This document shows, piece by piece, positions 43,073 to 51,751 of a DNA stretch of 64,000 bases; position 1 is the stretch's first letter, and each line of letters starts with the position of its first letter. Source of the stretch: JAUZRW01 sp964549915. GTDB taxonomy: Bacteria > Chloroflexota > Anaerolineae > Aggregatilineales > Phototrophicaceae. The translations under genes were made by a program, and so were the position numbers. Location of the stretch: positions 1 to 64,000 of the forward strand of contig CAZJWX010000013.1 in assembly GCA_964549915.1 (NCBI GenBank). Reading direction: 5' to 3'. The notes under the pieces are model-generated. The model ran no database searches. It saw only the letters and a list, made by a program, of their open reading frames with translations, and was not told the origin of the DNA.

Positions 43073-43208
43073 GTCATCGTTCCTTTGTGTACATGGGTTG
43101 GTTTACGTCAGGTCGCCATAGATTGCGAGTGTTGCGTACCTGAAAACCCGATCCGTCTGATAAGTAGAGAAGTGCACGCGCACCCACGCGGCACATTCAT
43201 CGCAAAAG

Positions 43209-43841
43209 TTACAGGTCGAGCGAGCCACTGCCACCCGACGTGAACTGCTCCAGAATAGCGGCAGCAACCTCCTGAGGAGCCTTGGCATCAGCGGGCTTGC
43301 GCAGCGCTACCTGCTCCCAGAAAGCGGTATCCACCGCGCCGGGACGAACCAGTGTGACGTTCAACTTGCGGTTCTCCTTGGCCAGAAGATTCGCCAATTG
43401 CTCCAGCCCCGCTTTCGCAACCGCATAAGCACCCATCTTGGGCAATTGCAGGTGGTCGAGGTACGCGCCAATGAAGACCAGATGCCCACCCTGCTTGAGC
43501 AGGTTCAGGCTGCTTTGTGCCACGAGAAACGCACCACCCAAATTGGATTGCAACGTTGCTTGCCAGCCGTCATGTTCCATACGATCCAATTTCTCGTAGG
43601 CGAGATCACCCACAGCATAGACCACGAGATCAACCTCCGGCATCTCTTGCGCTACGAAAAACGCCACCTGTTCCACACTCTGCGGGTCGGCTGCATCGAA
43701 TTCGTAGCTGGCGTCCGCGAGTTCTGGTATGTGCTCAATGGTGCGAGCAGCCGCAGCTACCTGCCAGCCATCCTCTTTCAAGACTTCGACGAGTGCGCTG
43801 CCAATTCCGCCAGACGCGCCCCAGATCAATGCGTTGGGCAT
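43209..43841 (-). CDS. Short-chain dehydrogenase/reductase-like protein
   Basis: A 210-residue Rossmann-fold protein. The cofactor motif GASGGIG, a VVYAVGD turn and the YAVAK catalytic pair are present, then the PGAVDT block. The catalytic Ser that usually sits 13 residues before the Tyr is replaced by Ala (FIGAY). It may thus be a weak or altered enzyme or a binding protein. The ATG at 43841 has AGGA upstream; the longer reading has none. It lies upstream of crtI on the same strand with a 136-base gap. Confidence 0.82.
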   Translation of the reverse strand: MPNALIWGASGGIGSALVEVLKEDGWQVAAAARTIEHIPELADASYEFDAADPQSVEQVAFFVAQEMPEVDLVVYAVGDLAYEKLDRMEHDGWQATLQSNLGGAFLVAQSSLNLLKQGGHLVFIGAYLDHLQLPKMGAYAVAKAGLEQLANLLAKENRKLNVTLVRPGAVDTAFWEQVALRKPADAKAPQEVAAAILEQFTSGGSGSLDL

Positions 43842-43896
43842 TTCATTCCTACCAATACAACTCGGCAAATACAGTGTTTTCTGGCGTGGTCTTCTG

Positions 43897-43924
43897 CTAT
43901 TGTGCCAGATTGTGTCCACAATAG
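43897..43924. promoter_or_regulatory. Palindromic candidate operator between divergent genes
   Basis: CTATTGTG (43897-43904) is repeated inverted as CACAATAG (43917-43924), and ATTGTG-TC-CACAAT forms a tighter palindrome at 43909-43922. It lies in the 265-base gap between the SDR gene and the hydrolase/CruF operon. A regulator of the two carotenoid blocks could bind here. No promoter is clear. Confidence 0.35.
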
Positions 43925-44106
43925 TTTGCAGTGCTAAGCAAATCCTGAAGTTCCCTTAAGCAATGTGTGAATAGAGATTGACGCGACCCGAATAAACAGA
44001 CAGATATTTGTGAAACTATGGCAGCAGTGATCTCCCATTTAGCGCCATCTCATCTGTTTTTGCTACCGTCCACAGCATTATTGCAAGCAGATTGAGGTAT
44101 CGAACT

Positions 44107-44943
44107 GTGCAAATTGGTGCGAGCTTCGCCACGAGCGAACATGCCGGATTTCATTGGCAAGGTGGCGATGACGCTGCGTTACTGATTCATGGATACCCCG
44201 GCACCCCTGCCGAGATGCGCCCTGTGGCTCATATCCTGCATGAAATTGGCTGGACGGTGAACACGCCGCTGCTGCCCGGTTTCGGCGCGGAGCTAGAAAC
44301 TCTGGCAGAGAAGACGAATGAAGATTGGCTGCGAGCGGTGGAACGCGAGTTTCTCGCCCTGCGAGCGGACAGCAAGCGGGTCACAATCGTGGGCTATTCA
44401 ATGGGGGGAGCGCTGGCGATGCAGCTTGCAGCCCGGTACCAGCCTGAAGGGTTGATTCTCTTCGCGCCGCTGTACCAGATCGACAACCTGTTGTGGAAAG
44501 CGCTGCCCATACTGCGCATCCTCTTCCCCAAGGTGCGCATCTCACGCTTTGTCGATCTCGATTTCAGTGACCCCAATGTACGCGAGGGCATTGAGAAGTT
44601 CATGCCCGGGGTCGACCTGGACGATCCTGAAGTGCAGGATGGGATTCGCAACTACGAGATTCCAGTGGCGATGTTCAATCAGATCCGGCGCACGGGCCAG
44701 CTTGGATATCGCGCTGCCAGCGAAATCACAGTGCCCACGCTCGTGATCCAGGGCACACACGACGACCTGATCTTGCCGACCATAACCCAGCGTGTTGTTG
44801 CACGACTGGGAACGCAAGCACAGTACATTGAAGTCGGCGGAACACATGATTTGCTGGATACAGATACAGCAGCATGGTCTACAATACGGCAGGGAGTCAC
44901 CCGTTTTGTACACATGCTTCCATCAGGAGATCGTACAGCATGA
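44107..44943 (+). CDS. Alpha/beta hydrolase
   Basis: A 278-residue esterase/lipase-type hydrolase. The nucleophile elbow is GYSMGG, the acid lies in QGTHDDL and the catalytic His in GGTHDLLD; HGYPGTP forms the oxyanion loop. The fold resembles monoacylglycerol lipase and carboxylesterase Est30. I start at the GTG at 44107 because GAGGT stands 8 bases upstream; a TTG at 44092 gives five more residues. It overlaps the next gene by four bases. Confidence 0.87.
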   Translation: MQIGASFATSEHAGFHWQGGDDAALLIHGYPGTPAEMRPVAHILHEIGWTVNTPLLPGFGAELETLAEKTNEDWLRAVEREFLALRADSKRVTIVGYSMGGALAMQLAARYQPEGLILFAPLYQIDNLLWKALPILRILFPKVRISRFVDLDFSDPNVREGIEKFMPGVDLDDPEVQDGIRNYEIPVAMFNQIRRTGQLGYRAASEITVPTLVIQGTHDDLILPTITQRVVARLGTQAQYIEVGGTHDLLDTDTAAWSTIRQGVTRFVHMLPSGDRTA

Positions 44944-45926
44944 GCAATTTCATCGAGCGCACTATGAACCCTGCCTGGTATCACGGGCACAATAAAAGGC
45001 CGCCGTTCTTTGAGGGCTGGTATTACAAGTTGGTCAACAAGGCCGAAGATCAACGCTGGGCTTTCATCCCTGGAGTCTTCATGAACACTGACCCGGGGAA
45101 GAGCCATGCTTTTGTGCAGGTGCTGGATGGGAATCAAGGCAAGGCGTATTACCACCGCATCACCCCCTTCCACGCCGAAAAAGATGCTTTCGATGTCACC
45201 ATCGGTTACAGCCGCTTCACCCAGGATCAAATCACGCTCGATATTGATGACAACATCGGCAAAGTCACAGGCGAACTCAAATTCAGCGGACTCAATCCCT
45301 GGCCTGTAAAGCCGTTCAGTCCCGGTTACATGGGCTGGTACGGCTGGCTACCTTTCCTGGAAACCTATCACGGCGTGCTCAGTTTCGATCACGAAATCAC
45401 CGGAACCCTCAATATCTACGGAACCGAGGTCGATTTCACGGGCGGGCGCGGATACATCGAGAAAGATTGGGGGCAGGCATTCCCAGAATGCTATATCTGG
45501 CAGCAAACCAACCACTTCGACACACCCGAAACGAGCCTAACCGCTTCCATCGCCCTGGTTCCCAATGTGGGGCGAACCTTCGCCGGGTTCGGCGTTGGCC
45601 TCTGGTTGCAGGGCAAGCTCTATTCGGTGATGACGTACAACGGGGGCAAAGTTGACCACCTCTCTGTTGACGATACGACCGTGCGCAAAGTGGTTTACAA
45701 CAGCGATTACGAAATTCACCTGACATCCCAGCGTGCAGAAGGCGGTCTCCTGATGGGGCCGGAGCGCACAGACATGAGCAAGCGGGTGGATGAAACGATG
45801 AAAGCGACGGTTGATGTGGAACTGTACAGCCGGGTCGGTATGAATCGTTCGTTGATCTACAAGGGTCAGGGGCGCAATGCGGGCCTGGAAGTTGTAGGCA
45901 ATATTACACCACTGTTGAAAGCATGA
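44940..45926 (+). CDS. Tocopherol-cyclase-family protein
   Basis: A 328-residue protein of the tocopherol cyclase/lipocalin-like family. Family blocks include FFEGWYYK near the N-terminus and the GRGYIEKDWGQAFPE stretch in the middle. Plant members close the chroman ring of vitamin E; bacterial members are mostly uncharacterised. Because the gene is fused by overlaps into a carotenoid operon (overlap of four bases on both sides), a role in modifying or binding an isoprenoid is plausible. AGGAGA lies 10 bases before the ATG. Confidence 0.82.
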   Translation: MSNFIERTMNPAWYHGHNKRPPFFEGWYYKLVNKAEDQRWAFIPGVFMNTDPGKSHAFVQVLDGNQGKAYYHRITPFHAEKDAFDVTIGYSRFTQDQITLDIDDNIGKVTGELKFSGLNPWPVKPFSPGYMGWYGWLPFLETYHGVLSFDHEITGTLNIYGTEVDFTGGRGYIEKDWGQAFPECYIWQQTNHFDTPETSLTASIALVPNVGRTFAGFGVGLWLQGKLYSVMTYNGGKVDHLSVDDTTVRKVVYNSDYEIHLTSQRAEGGLLMGPERTDMSKRVDETMKATVDVELYSRVGMNRSLIYKGQGRNAGLEVVGNITPLLKA

Positions 45927-46720
45927 CGACACTACTGAGCAATTTTCGCAACATCACGAGATTTGACGATCCTACGCTGCGTCTCAGCTATGCCCTGCTG
46001 ATCGTCTGGCTGCTGACGATGATCGCACTGCCAATCGGTCGCTGGGTGATGGGTGACACGATCATCCCATACGGCATCACCCTGGCGGCGATTTTGCAGG
46101 CAGCGGCAGTCTTCAGCATGATCCTGCCGCAGTGGGGCTGGCGGCGTTCATTGCAAACCCTGGGTATCATCGCCGTGCTCACCTGGGGCGCGGAATTCGT
46201 CGGGCATCGGACGGGGCTGCCCTTCGGTGCCTATCACTACACCGACCTGCTGCAACCACAGGTGGGTGGCGTCCCTCTGCTGATTCCGCTGGCGTGGTTC
46301 ATGCTGCTCCCTTCTTCGTGGGTGATGGCACAGTTCATCGTCGGCAAGGGAGGCGGGATGGGTCAGCGTGCGCTCTTCGTAGCTGTAAGTGCTGCCGCGC
46401 TCACAGCCTGGGATCTCTTCCTCGACCCGCAGATGGTCGGTTGGGGTTTCTGGGTCTGGGAGAATCCGTCCGGCTACTTCGGTATCCCCTGGTCGAATTA
46501 TGTTGGGTGGCTCCTCGTGTCCGGACTGGCGACCGCAGCAGTCAATCCCCCGCCGCTGAAGCCCATACCGCTGGCGCTTGTCTATGGAATCGTCTGGTTC
46601 CTGCAAACGATAGGGCAGGCCGTCTTCTGGGGACAGGTTGGCCCGGCGGTTGTCGGCGGTTTGGCAATGGGCGGCATCATGTTGCTGGCCTACTGGCGCA
46701 GTAGAAGGCGCGTGGGATGA
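45923..46720 (+). CDS. cruF: Carotenoid hydratase CruF-like (DUF422) membrane protein
   Basis: Multi-pass membrane protein of 265 residues with the DUF422 pattern: WGAEFVGHRTGLPFGAY, LDPQMVGWGFWVW and WSNYVGWL. CruF proteins add water across the 1',2' bond of gamma-carotene or lycopene ends, and related archaeal proteins act in bacterioruberin synthesis. It overlaps both neighbours by four bases. The glycosyltransferase two genes downstream would act on the hydroxyl made here. Confidence 0.87.
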   Translation: MTTLLSNFRNITRFDDPTLRLSYALLIVWLLTMIALPIGRWVMGDTIIPYGITLAAILQAAAVFSMILPQWGWRRSLQTLGIIAVLTWGAEFVGHRTGLPFGAYHYTDLLQPQVGGVPLLIPLAWFMLLPSSWVMAQFIVGKGGGMGQRALFVAVSAAALTAWDLFLDPQMVGWGFWVWENPSGYFGIPWSNYVGWLLVSGLATAAVNPPPLKPIPLALVYGIVWFLQTIGQAVFWGQVGPAVVGGLAMGGIMLLAYWRSRRRVG

Positions 46721-47328
46721 TCTGGCAGAGCCTGCTATGGGCGCTCATCACCTACTTGATCGCCTCCATACCCTACTCTGTCATCATCGGCAGGTTGGTC
46801 GCCGGGGTCGATATTCGGGACTACGGCGACGGCAACCCCGGCGCAACCAACGTTAAGCGAGCGACCGGGAGTATGATCTGGTTCCTGGTCGCGCTGTTGT
46901 TCGATGGCTTCAAGGGGCTTTTCCCCGTCGGGATACCGTACCATCAACTGGGCTGGACAGGCTTCGAAATCGTCCCGGTGGCGCTGGCAGCTATCCTGGG
47001 TCATGCCTTCCCGGTGTTTCTGGGATTTCGCGGCGGCAAGTCCGTCGCCATCACCGGTGGCGTCTGGATCGGCCTCATCATCCTGGAAGCCGCACTGGTC
47101 ATTCCGCTGATGCTGACGTACTGGTTCTACGCAGTGGAAGAGAGCGAGTGGTCAGTGTTGTTGATGATGCTGAGCCTGCTCCTTTACCTGCTGCTGACTC
47201 GCGGCGCGAATTATCCGCTGCTGGCGATCTGGCTGGGCAATTTCTCGATCGTGGTCTATCGGCACCGCGCTGGATTGGGCGCTCCTCCCACACTGAGACC
47301 TCCTTTCTGGAAGCGGAGGGAAGCCTGA
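46717..47328 (+). CDS. plsY: Acyl-phosphate:glycerol-3-phosphate acyltransferase
   Basis: Membrane enzyme that makes lysophosphatidic acid from acyl phosphate and glycerol 3-phosphate. The 203 residues show the three family motifs: SIPYSVIIGR, the GNPGATNV block and GHAFPVFLGFRGGKSVA. It is inserted between cruF and the glycosyltransferase gene with ATGA coupling, an unusual place for a housekeeping lipid gene; it could be recruited for carotenoid acylation, but this is speculation. Confidence 0.92.
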   Translation: MIWQSLLWALITYLIASIPYSVIIGRLVAGVDIRDYGDGNPGATNVKRATGSMIWFLVALLFDGFKGLFPVGIPYHQLGWTGFEIVPVALAAILGHAFPVFLGFRGGKSVAITGGVWIGLIILEAALVIPLMLTYWFYAVEESEWSVLLMMLSLLLYLLLTRGANYPLLAIWLGNFSIVVYRHRAGLGAPPTLRPPFWKRREA

Positions 47329-47329
47329 G

Positions 47330-48505
47330 ATGCTCACAATCCTGGCGTTGATCGCAACCGGGGCGCTCTTTGTCATCGTCTTGACGTTGATCGGGAATGT
47401 GCTCTTCTTTCCGCGCCTGCAACCCAATGACAAGCTAGAAGATCAGCCGCTGATCTCCGTCATGATTCCAGCGCGGAATGAGGCAGAAGTCATCGGTACA
47501 ACCCTGCAGAAGCTGCGTGCCCAAACCTATCCCAATTTTGAGGTGCTGCTGCTGGATGATGATTCGTCCGATGGCACCAGGGAAGTCGCCAGCATCGCCA
47601 GCGAAGGCGACATAAGAATCACCATTCACTCCGGCAAACCGTTGCCGCCGCGTTGGAGCGGCAAAAGCTGGGCATGTCAGCAATTGGCGCAGCAAGCCAG
47701 AGGCGACATTCTGCTCTTCACCGATGCGGATGTGCGGTGGGAGCCGGAAGCACTGGCGGCAGTAGTCGCGCTGATGCAGCGAGGCCACGCCGATATGCTC
47801 ACAGTCTGGCCTACCCAGGAGACTGCAACATTTGCAGAGCGCTTCACCGTGCCAGCGATGACCTTCGTCATTCTGGGCTATTTGCCGATTCTGGGAGTGC
47901 ACCATATCCCCTTGAGCAGCTTCGCAGCGGCGAATGGGCAGTGCATGGCGTGGAAGCGCAAGACGTACTGGCAAACGGGGGGCCACGAAGCGGTCGCGGA
48001 CAATGTGCTGGATGATGTGACACTGGCACGCCTGGCGAAAGCGCGTGGCGGACGCATCCGCATGGCGGACGGCAACAACTTGATTCACACGCGCATGTAC
48101 CGGGATTGGCAGACGGCACGCGACGGCTTTGCCAAAAACATCCTCGCGGGCTACGGCAACAGTGTCCCCGCGCTGGTGATGGGCGGCGTCTTTCACTGGC
48201 TGGTTTTCTTGTTTCCCTGGCTGCTGCTGCTACTGCCTGATTTCCGGTTATGGGGCGCACTGCTGATAGTGCTCGGCATTGGGGCGCGGGCGCTTTCAGC
48301 GGCGTTTGCACACCAACGGCTATTTGATGCTGTCTTCATGCCCGTTTCGGTGCTTCTATTCACGCGCATCGCAGCACAATCGATCTACTGGCACTATACG
48401 GGCGGCCCACGCTGGAAGGGTCGCAAAATCGCCAAGCAAAGTGAGGATAACAGCACATGGAACGAGCCAACGTCATCGTCATCGGCGCAGGCATCGGGGG
48501 ACTGA
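47330..48505 (+). CDS. Family 2 glycosyltransferase (CruG/CrtQ-like)
   Basis: A 391-residue membrane-bound glycosyltransferase. An N-terminal membrane segment precedes a GT-A domain with ISVMIPARNE, LLLDDDSSDGT and the metal-binding FTDADVRW; hydrophobic helices close the C-terminus. Related proteins CruG and CrtQ attach sugars to hydroxylated carotenoids, and the gene lies between cruF and a CrtI-like desaturase. It overlaps the latter by 49 bases. The sugar is unknown. Confidence 0.85.
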   Translation: MLTILALIATGALFVIVLTLIGNVLFFPRLQPNDKLEDQPLISVMIPARNEAEVIGTTLQKLRAQTYPNFEVLLLDDDSSDGTREVASIASEGDIRITIHSGKPLPPRWSGKSWACQQLAQQARGDILLFTDADVRWEPEALAAVVALMQRGHADMLTVWPTQETATFAERFTVPAMTFVILGYLPILGVHHIPLSSFAAANGQCMAWKRKTYWQTGGHEAVADNVLDDVTLARLAKARGGRIRMADGNNLIHTRMYRDWQTARDGFAKNILAGYGNSVPALVMGGVFHWLVFLFPWLLLLLPDFRLWGALLIVLGIGARALSAAFAHQRLFDAVFMPVSVLLFTRIAAQSIYWHYTGGPRWKGRKIAKQSEDNSTWNEPTSSSSAQASGD

Positions 48506-49941
48506 GTACGGCCATTCGGCTGCGTGCGGCAGGTCATTCCGTGACCGTACTGGAGAAGAATCCGCTGGTCGGTGGGAAAATGTACCAGATCGAACGCGAT
48601 GGCTATCGCTTCGACACAGGGCCTTCGGTCATCACCATGCGCCATGTCTTCGAGGACTTGTTTCGGGCAGCAGGCCGCGAGCTAGGCGACTACCTGACGC
48701 TGCAACACGTGGAACCGATGACGCGCTATTTCTACCGTGATGGCACGATACTGGACGCCAGCAGCGACCTGAGCAAGATGGCACGACAAATCGAAGCGAT
48801 TGAACCCCGCGATGTCGAAGGTTACTTGAATTACCTGGCATACGCTGCCCGCATTCATCGCATCACGGGCGAGGTCTTCATTTACGACAAGCCCCCGACC
48901 CCGGCGAGCTTCGCCAGAGTCCCCGTTTGGGATTGGCTCAAGGCCGATCCGCTGCGGCAAATGAGCGGCGCAATCAATGGTTTCGTCCGGGCCCCCAAAC
49001 TGCGGCAATTACTGGGGCGTTTCGCAACTTACGTCGGTGGCAGCCCTTACCGTGCTCCCGCAACGCTCAACGTCATTGCACACGTTGAATTGACGGGCGG
49101 CGTCTGGTATCCGCACGGTGGCATTTACCGGATCGCAGAAGCATTACAAACCCTGGCTGAAGAAATTGGCGTGGAAATCTGTACGGATCATCCGGTGCAG
49201 CGCATCAACGTGGAAAATGGCCGGGTCAGCGGTGTGACAATCGCGGATGGTCAGACGCTTCCGGCCCAGGCCGTTGTCAGCAATGTCGATGTCGCAGCCA
49301 CCTACCAGCATTTGCTCGCGCCGCAGGATGTGCCGCCGCAACGCACTGAGAAAATGAGCAGCTACGATCCATCCTGCTCTGGTTTTGTCCTCTTGCTGGG
49401 TGTCGAAGGTCAACACGAGCAACTCGCCCATCACAACATCTTCTTCAGCGACGACTACCCGGCGGAGTTTGAAGCCATTTTCAGGCACGGACTGCCCGCT
49501 GACGATCCGACGATTTATGTGTCCATCACCTCCAAGAGCGATCCAGAACATGCGCCTGAAGGGCACGAAAACTGGTTCGTGCTGGTGAATGCCCCGGCAC
49601 TTTCGGAGCAGTACGACTGGCACGCCAATGCCGAGCACTATCGCGACCTCGTGCTGGGCAAACTCGCGGCAGCAGGCATTGATGTGCGGGACAAGCTTCG
49701 CCACGAGACCATCCTGACTCCGGTCGATTTGCAGGAAATGTCCGGGGCGTGGCGCGGCGCACTCTACGGTCCCTCTGCGAACAATCGCTTCGCGGCCTTC
49801 ATGCGTCCGCACAATCGCAGCAAAGATGTGCAGGGACTGTACTTCGCTGGCGGGACGACGCATCCCGGCGGAGGCGTGCCGATGGTGATGCTCTCTGGCA
49901 AGGTGGCGGCAGAGATGCTGCTGGAAGATTTCGCCCAATGA
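48457..49941 (+). CDS. CrtI-like carotenoid desaturase (possible CrtD)
   Basis: A 494-residue FAD enzyme with the motif VIGAGIGGLSTAIRL, LVGGKMYQ and the closing GGTTHPGGGVPMV block. It is most like CrtD (1-hydroxycarotenoid 3,4-desaturase) or CrtN-type enzymes; its place after CruF and the glycosyltransferase supports a late 3',4'-desaturation. AGGA lies 9 bases before the ATG, within the end of the glycosyltransferase gene. The final four bases start the next gene. Confidence 0.85.
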   Translation: MERANVIVIGAGIGGLSTAIRLRAAGHSVTVLEKNPLVGGKMYQIERDGYRFDTGPSVITMRHVFEDLFRAAGRELGDYLTLQHVEPMTRYFYRDGTILDASSDLSKMARQIEAIEPRDVEGYLNYLAYAARIHRITGEVFIYDKPPTPASFARVPVWDWLKADPLRQMSGAINGFVRAPKLRQLLGRFATYVGGSPYRAPATLNVIAHVELTGGVWYPHGGIYRIAEALQTLAEEIGVEICTDHPVQRINVENGRVSGVTIADGQTLPAQAVVSNVDVAATYQHLLAPQDVPPQRTEKMSSYDPSCSGFVLLLGVEGQHEQLAHHNIFFSDDYPAEFEAIFRHGLPADDPTIYVSITSKSDPEHAPEGHENWFVLVNAPALSEQYDWHANAEHYRDLVLGKLAAAGIDVRDKLRHETILTPVDLQEMSGAWRGALYGPSANNRFAAFMRPHNRSKDVQGLYFAGGTTHPGGGVPMVMLSGKVAAEMLLEDFAQ

Positions 49942-50840
49942 AAGCCTATTACAGCGATGTCTTCGTGCTCCCCTTGCCCGAAGGCCACCGCTTTCCCATG
50001 CGCAAATATCGCATGCTGCGCGAGCGGATCGTGGCAGAGGGAATACTGCCCGCAGAAAACCTACTTGTGCCCGATGCAGCAACGGATGAACAGATTCTGC
50101 GCTGCCACACAGCAGAATACCTGGGCAAAATCAAAACCGGTACGCTCACCCGGCAGGAGATTCTTCGCATTGGCTTCCCCTGGTCGCTGGAGATGGTCGA
50201 ACGTTCACGGCGTTCATCCGGGGCGACGATTTGCGCGGCACGAACGGCGCTGAGTGACGGGGTATCCGCCAATCTGGCCGGGGGAACGCACCACGCAGGG
50301 CGAAGCTTCGGCGCAGGCTACTCGGTCTTCAACGATAGCATGATCGCTGCGCGAGATTTACAGGCTGCCGGGTCGGTCGAGCGAATCGCCATCATCGATT
50401 GTGATGTGCACCAGGGCAATGGCACGGCAGATATCGCCCGCGACGATCCGACGATTTTCACCTTTTCCCTACACGGCGAACGTAACTTCCCCTTCCGCAA
50501 GATTCCCGGAACGCTGGACATCGGCCTGCACGATGGGACTGGGGACGATGAATACCTGGAGACGCTGGAAATCGCAATTGAGCGCATCCTGGGGGTCTTT
50601 CAGCCAGATTTCATGATTTATCAGTCCGGTGCTGACCCCTACGTGGGAGATCGCCTGGGCAAGCTCTCGCTGAGCAAGGCCGGGCTGGCAACACGCGACC
50701 GATTGGTGTTGTCCTTTTGCCGCGAAGAAGGGTTGCCAGTGGCGGTATCGATGGGGGGCGGCTACGCGGATGACGTGCGCGAAATCGTGGATATTCATCT
50801 GCAAACCATCCGCATCGCCGCCGAATTTGCTATGCGTTGA
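49938..50840 (+). CDS. Histone-deacetylase-family protein
   Basis: A 300-residue arginase/deacetylase-fold protein. Zinc ligands and catalytic parts are seen: GGTHHAGRSFGAGY (tandem His), DCDVHQGNG (Asp and His ligands), QSGADPY (Asp ligand) and the SMGGGY loop. Bacterial members remove acyl groups from proteins, polyamines or acetoin-related substrates. It overlaps the CrtD-like gene by four bases and ends directly against the convergent MaoC-like gene. No link with carotenoids is known to me. Confidence 0.9.
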   Translation: MKAYYSDVFVLPLPEGHRFPMRKYRMLRERIVAEGILPAENLLVPDAATDEQILRCHTAEYLGKIKTGTLTRQEILRIGFPWSLEMVERSRRSSGATICAARTALSDGVSANLAGGTHHAGRSFGAGYSVFNDSMIAARDLQAAGSVERIAIIDCDVHQGNGTADIARDDPTIFTFSLHGERNFPFRKIPGTLDIGLHDGTGDDEYLETLEIAIERILGVFQPDFMIYQSGADPYVGDRLGKLSLSKAGLATRDRLVLSFCREEGLPVAVSMGGGYADDVREIVDIHLQTIRIAAEFAMR

Positions 50841-51317
50841 CTATTCCGCACCTTCCGGCATGGAGGCCATCAAGAGCGTGAGCGTGCCCTTCTGCACAGC
50901 TTTGTCCTCCTGGTTGAGGATGCGCATTTCCAGCGTTACGGTGCCGCCACCGAGCCGTTTGGCTTCTTTCTTCTGCATGACCGTCAGTTCAGCGCGAATC
51001 GTATCGCCAATGTAGACTGGCACGCTGAACTTCATATCCAGACCACGAAAACCCAGAACGGTCTTTTCCAGGATACCGAGTTGGTAGGCCTGCCCCACTG
51101 CATAGCTCAGCGTGAGCATACCATGTGCCACGCGCTGCCCCATGAAGGAGCCTTTGGCGTATTCGGCGTCGGTGTGCATCGGGTTGTAGTCTCCCGTCAA
51201 TCCGGCGAACTGCACCAGGTCGGCCTCGGTGATGGTTCGCCCGCGCGTGACCATCTTCGCACCGACCTCAAATTCTTCGAAATAGAGGCCGCGCGGGCCA
51301 TGTTCCGTCATTTTCAT
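50841..51317 (-). CDS. MaoC-like dehydratase
   Basis: A 158-residue hot-dog-fold protein with the hydratase-2 motif GDYNPMHTD (catalytic Asp and His) and the RVAHGML block. Such proteins hydrate enoyl-CoA in fatty acid breakdown or polyester supply. I use the ATG at 51317 because GGAG lies 8 bases upstream; a GTG at 51326 would add three residues. It is a single gene downstream of the two response regulators on the same strand. Confidence 0.88.
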   Translation of the reverse strand: MKMTEHGPRGLYFEEFEVGAKMVTRGRTITEADLVQFAGLTGDYNPMHTDAEYAKGSFMGQRVAHGMLTLSYAVGQAYQLGILEKTVLGFRGLDMKFSVPVYIGDTIRAELTVMQKKEAKRLGGGTVTLEMRILNQEDKAVQKGTLTLLMASMPEGAE

Positions 51318-51353
51318 ATTGTTCACTCCGCGTTGGTTGGTTCTGATCTCATG

Positions 51354-51743
51354 CTAACCAACACGGACAATTTCGCCTAGTTGCTGGATGATGCCCTTCG
51401 TATTCAGCGGTTTGGGGAAATAGGCATCGAAGCCAGCGTCCTTGGCATCTTCCGCCACGCTGACGGAATGATAGGCCGTGATCGCGACAACGGGGAGCTT
51501 ATGCGTTTGCGGGTTATCGCGGATCTTCGCCAGCGTCTCCCAACCATCCATCTCCGGCAGCGCCAGATCCATGATGACAATATCCGGTGTCAGCGACTTG
51601 AGCATATCGAGGCACTCGACGCCATTATGCGCGATGTGCACCTCAGCGCCATGATGCCGTAGGATTTTCGAGACCATCTGAATGCTGTCGTACTCGTCCT
51701 CCACGACGAGCACACACCATGTATTCGGATTAATTGTTGCCAT
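51354..51743 (-). CDS. Single-domain response regulator
   Basis: A 129-residue CheY-like receiver with no output domain. The acidic pair lies in VVEDE (Glu15-Asp16), the phospho-acceptor is Asp59 in IVIMDLALPEMDG, the switch Thr in AITAYH and the Lys in FPKPLN. It is eight bases downstream of a second regulator and probably takes phosphate from the same LOV kinase. The ATG at 51743 is chosen over an upstream in-frame start. Confidence 0.9.
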   Translation of the reverse strand: MATINPNTWCVLVVEDEYDSIQMVSKILRHHGAEVHIAHNGVECLDMLKSLTPDIVIMDLALPEMDGWETLAKIRDNPQTHKLPVVAITAYHSVSVAEDAKDAGFDAYFPKPLNTKGIIQQLGEIVRVG

Positions 51744-51751
51744 AACGGCAC

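Noticed and set aside
43100..43208. GTGC-ACGC-GCAC hairpin as terminator of the SDR gene
   Set aside because: The stem is only four pairs and has no T run.
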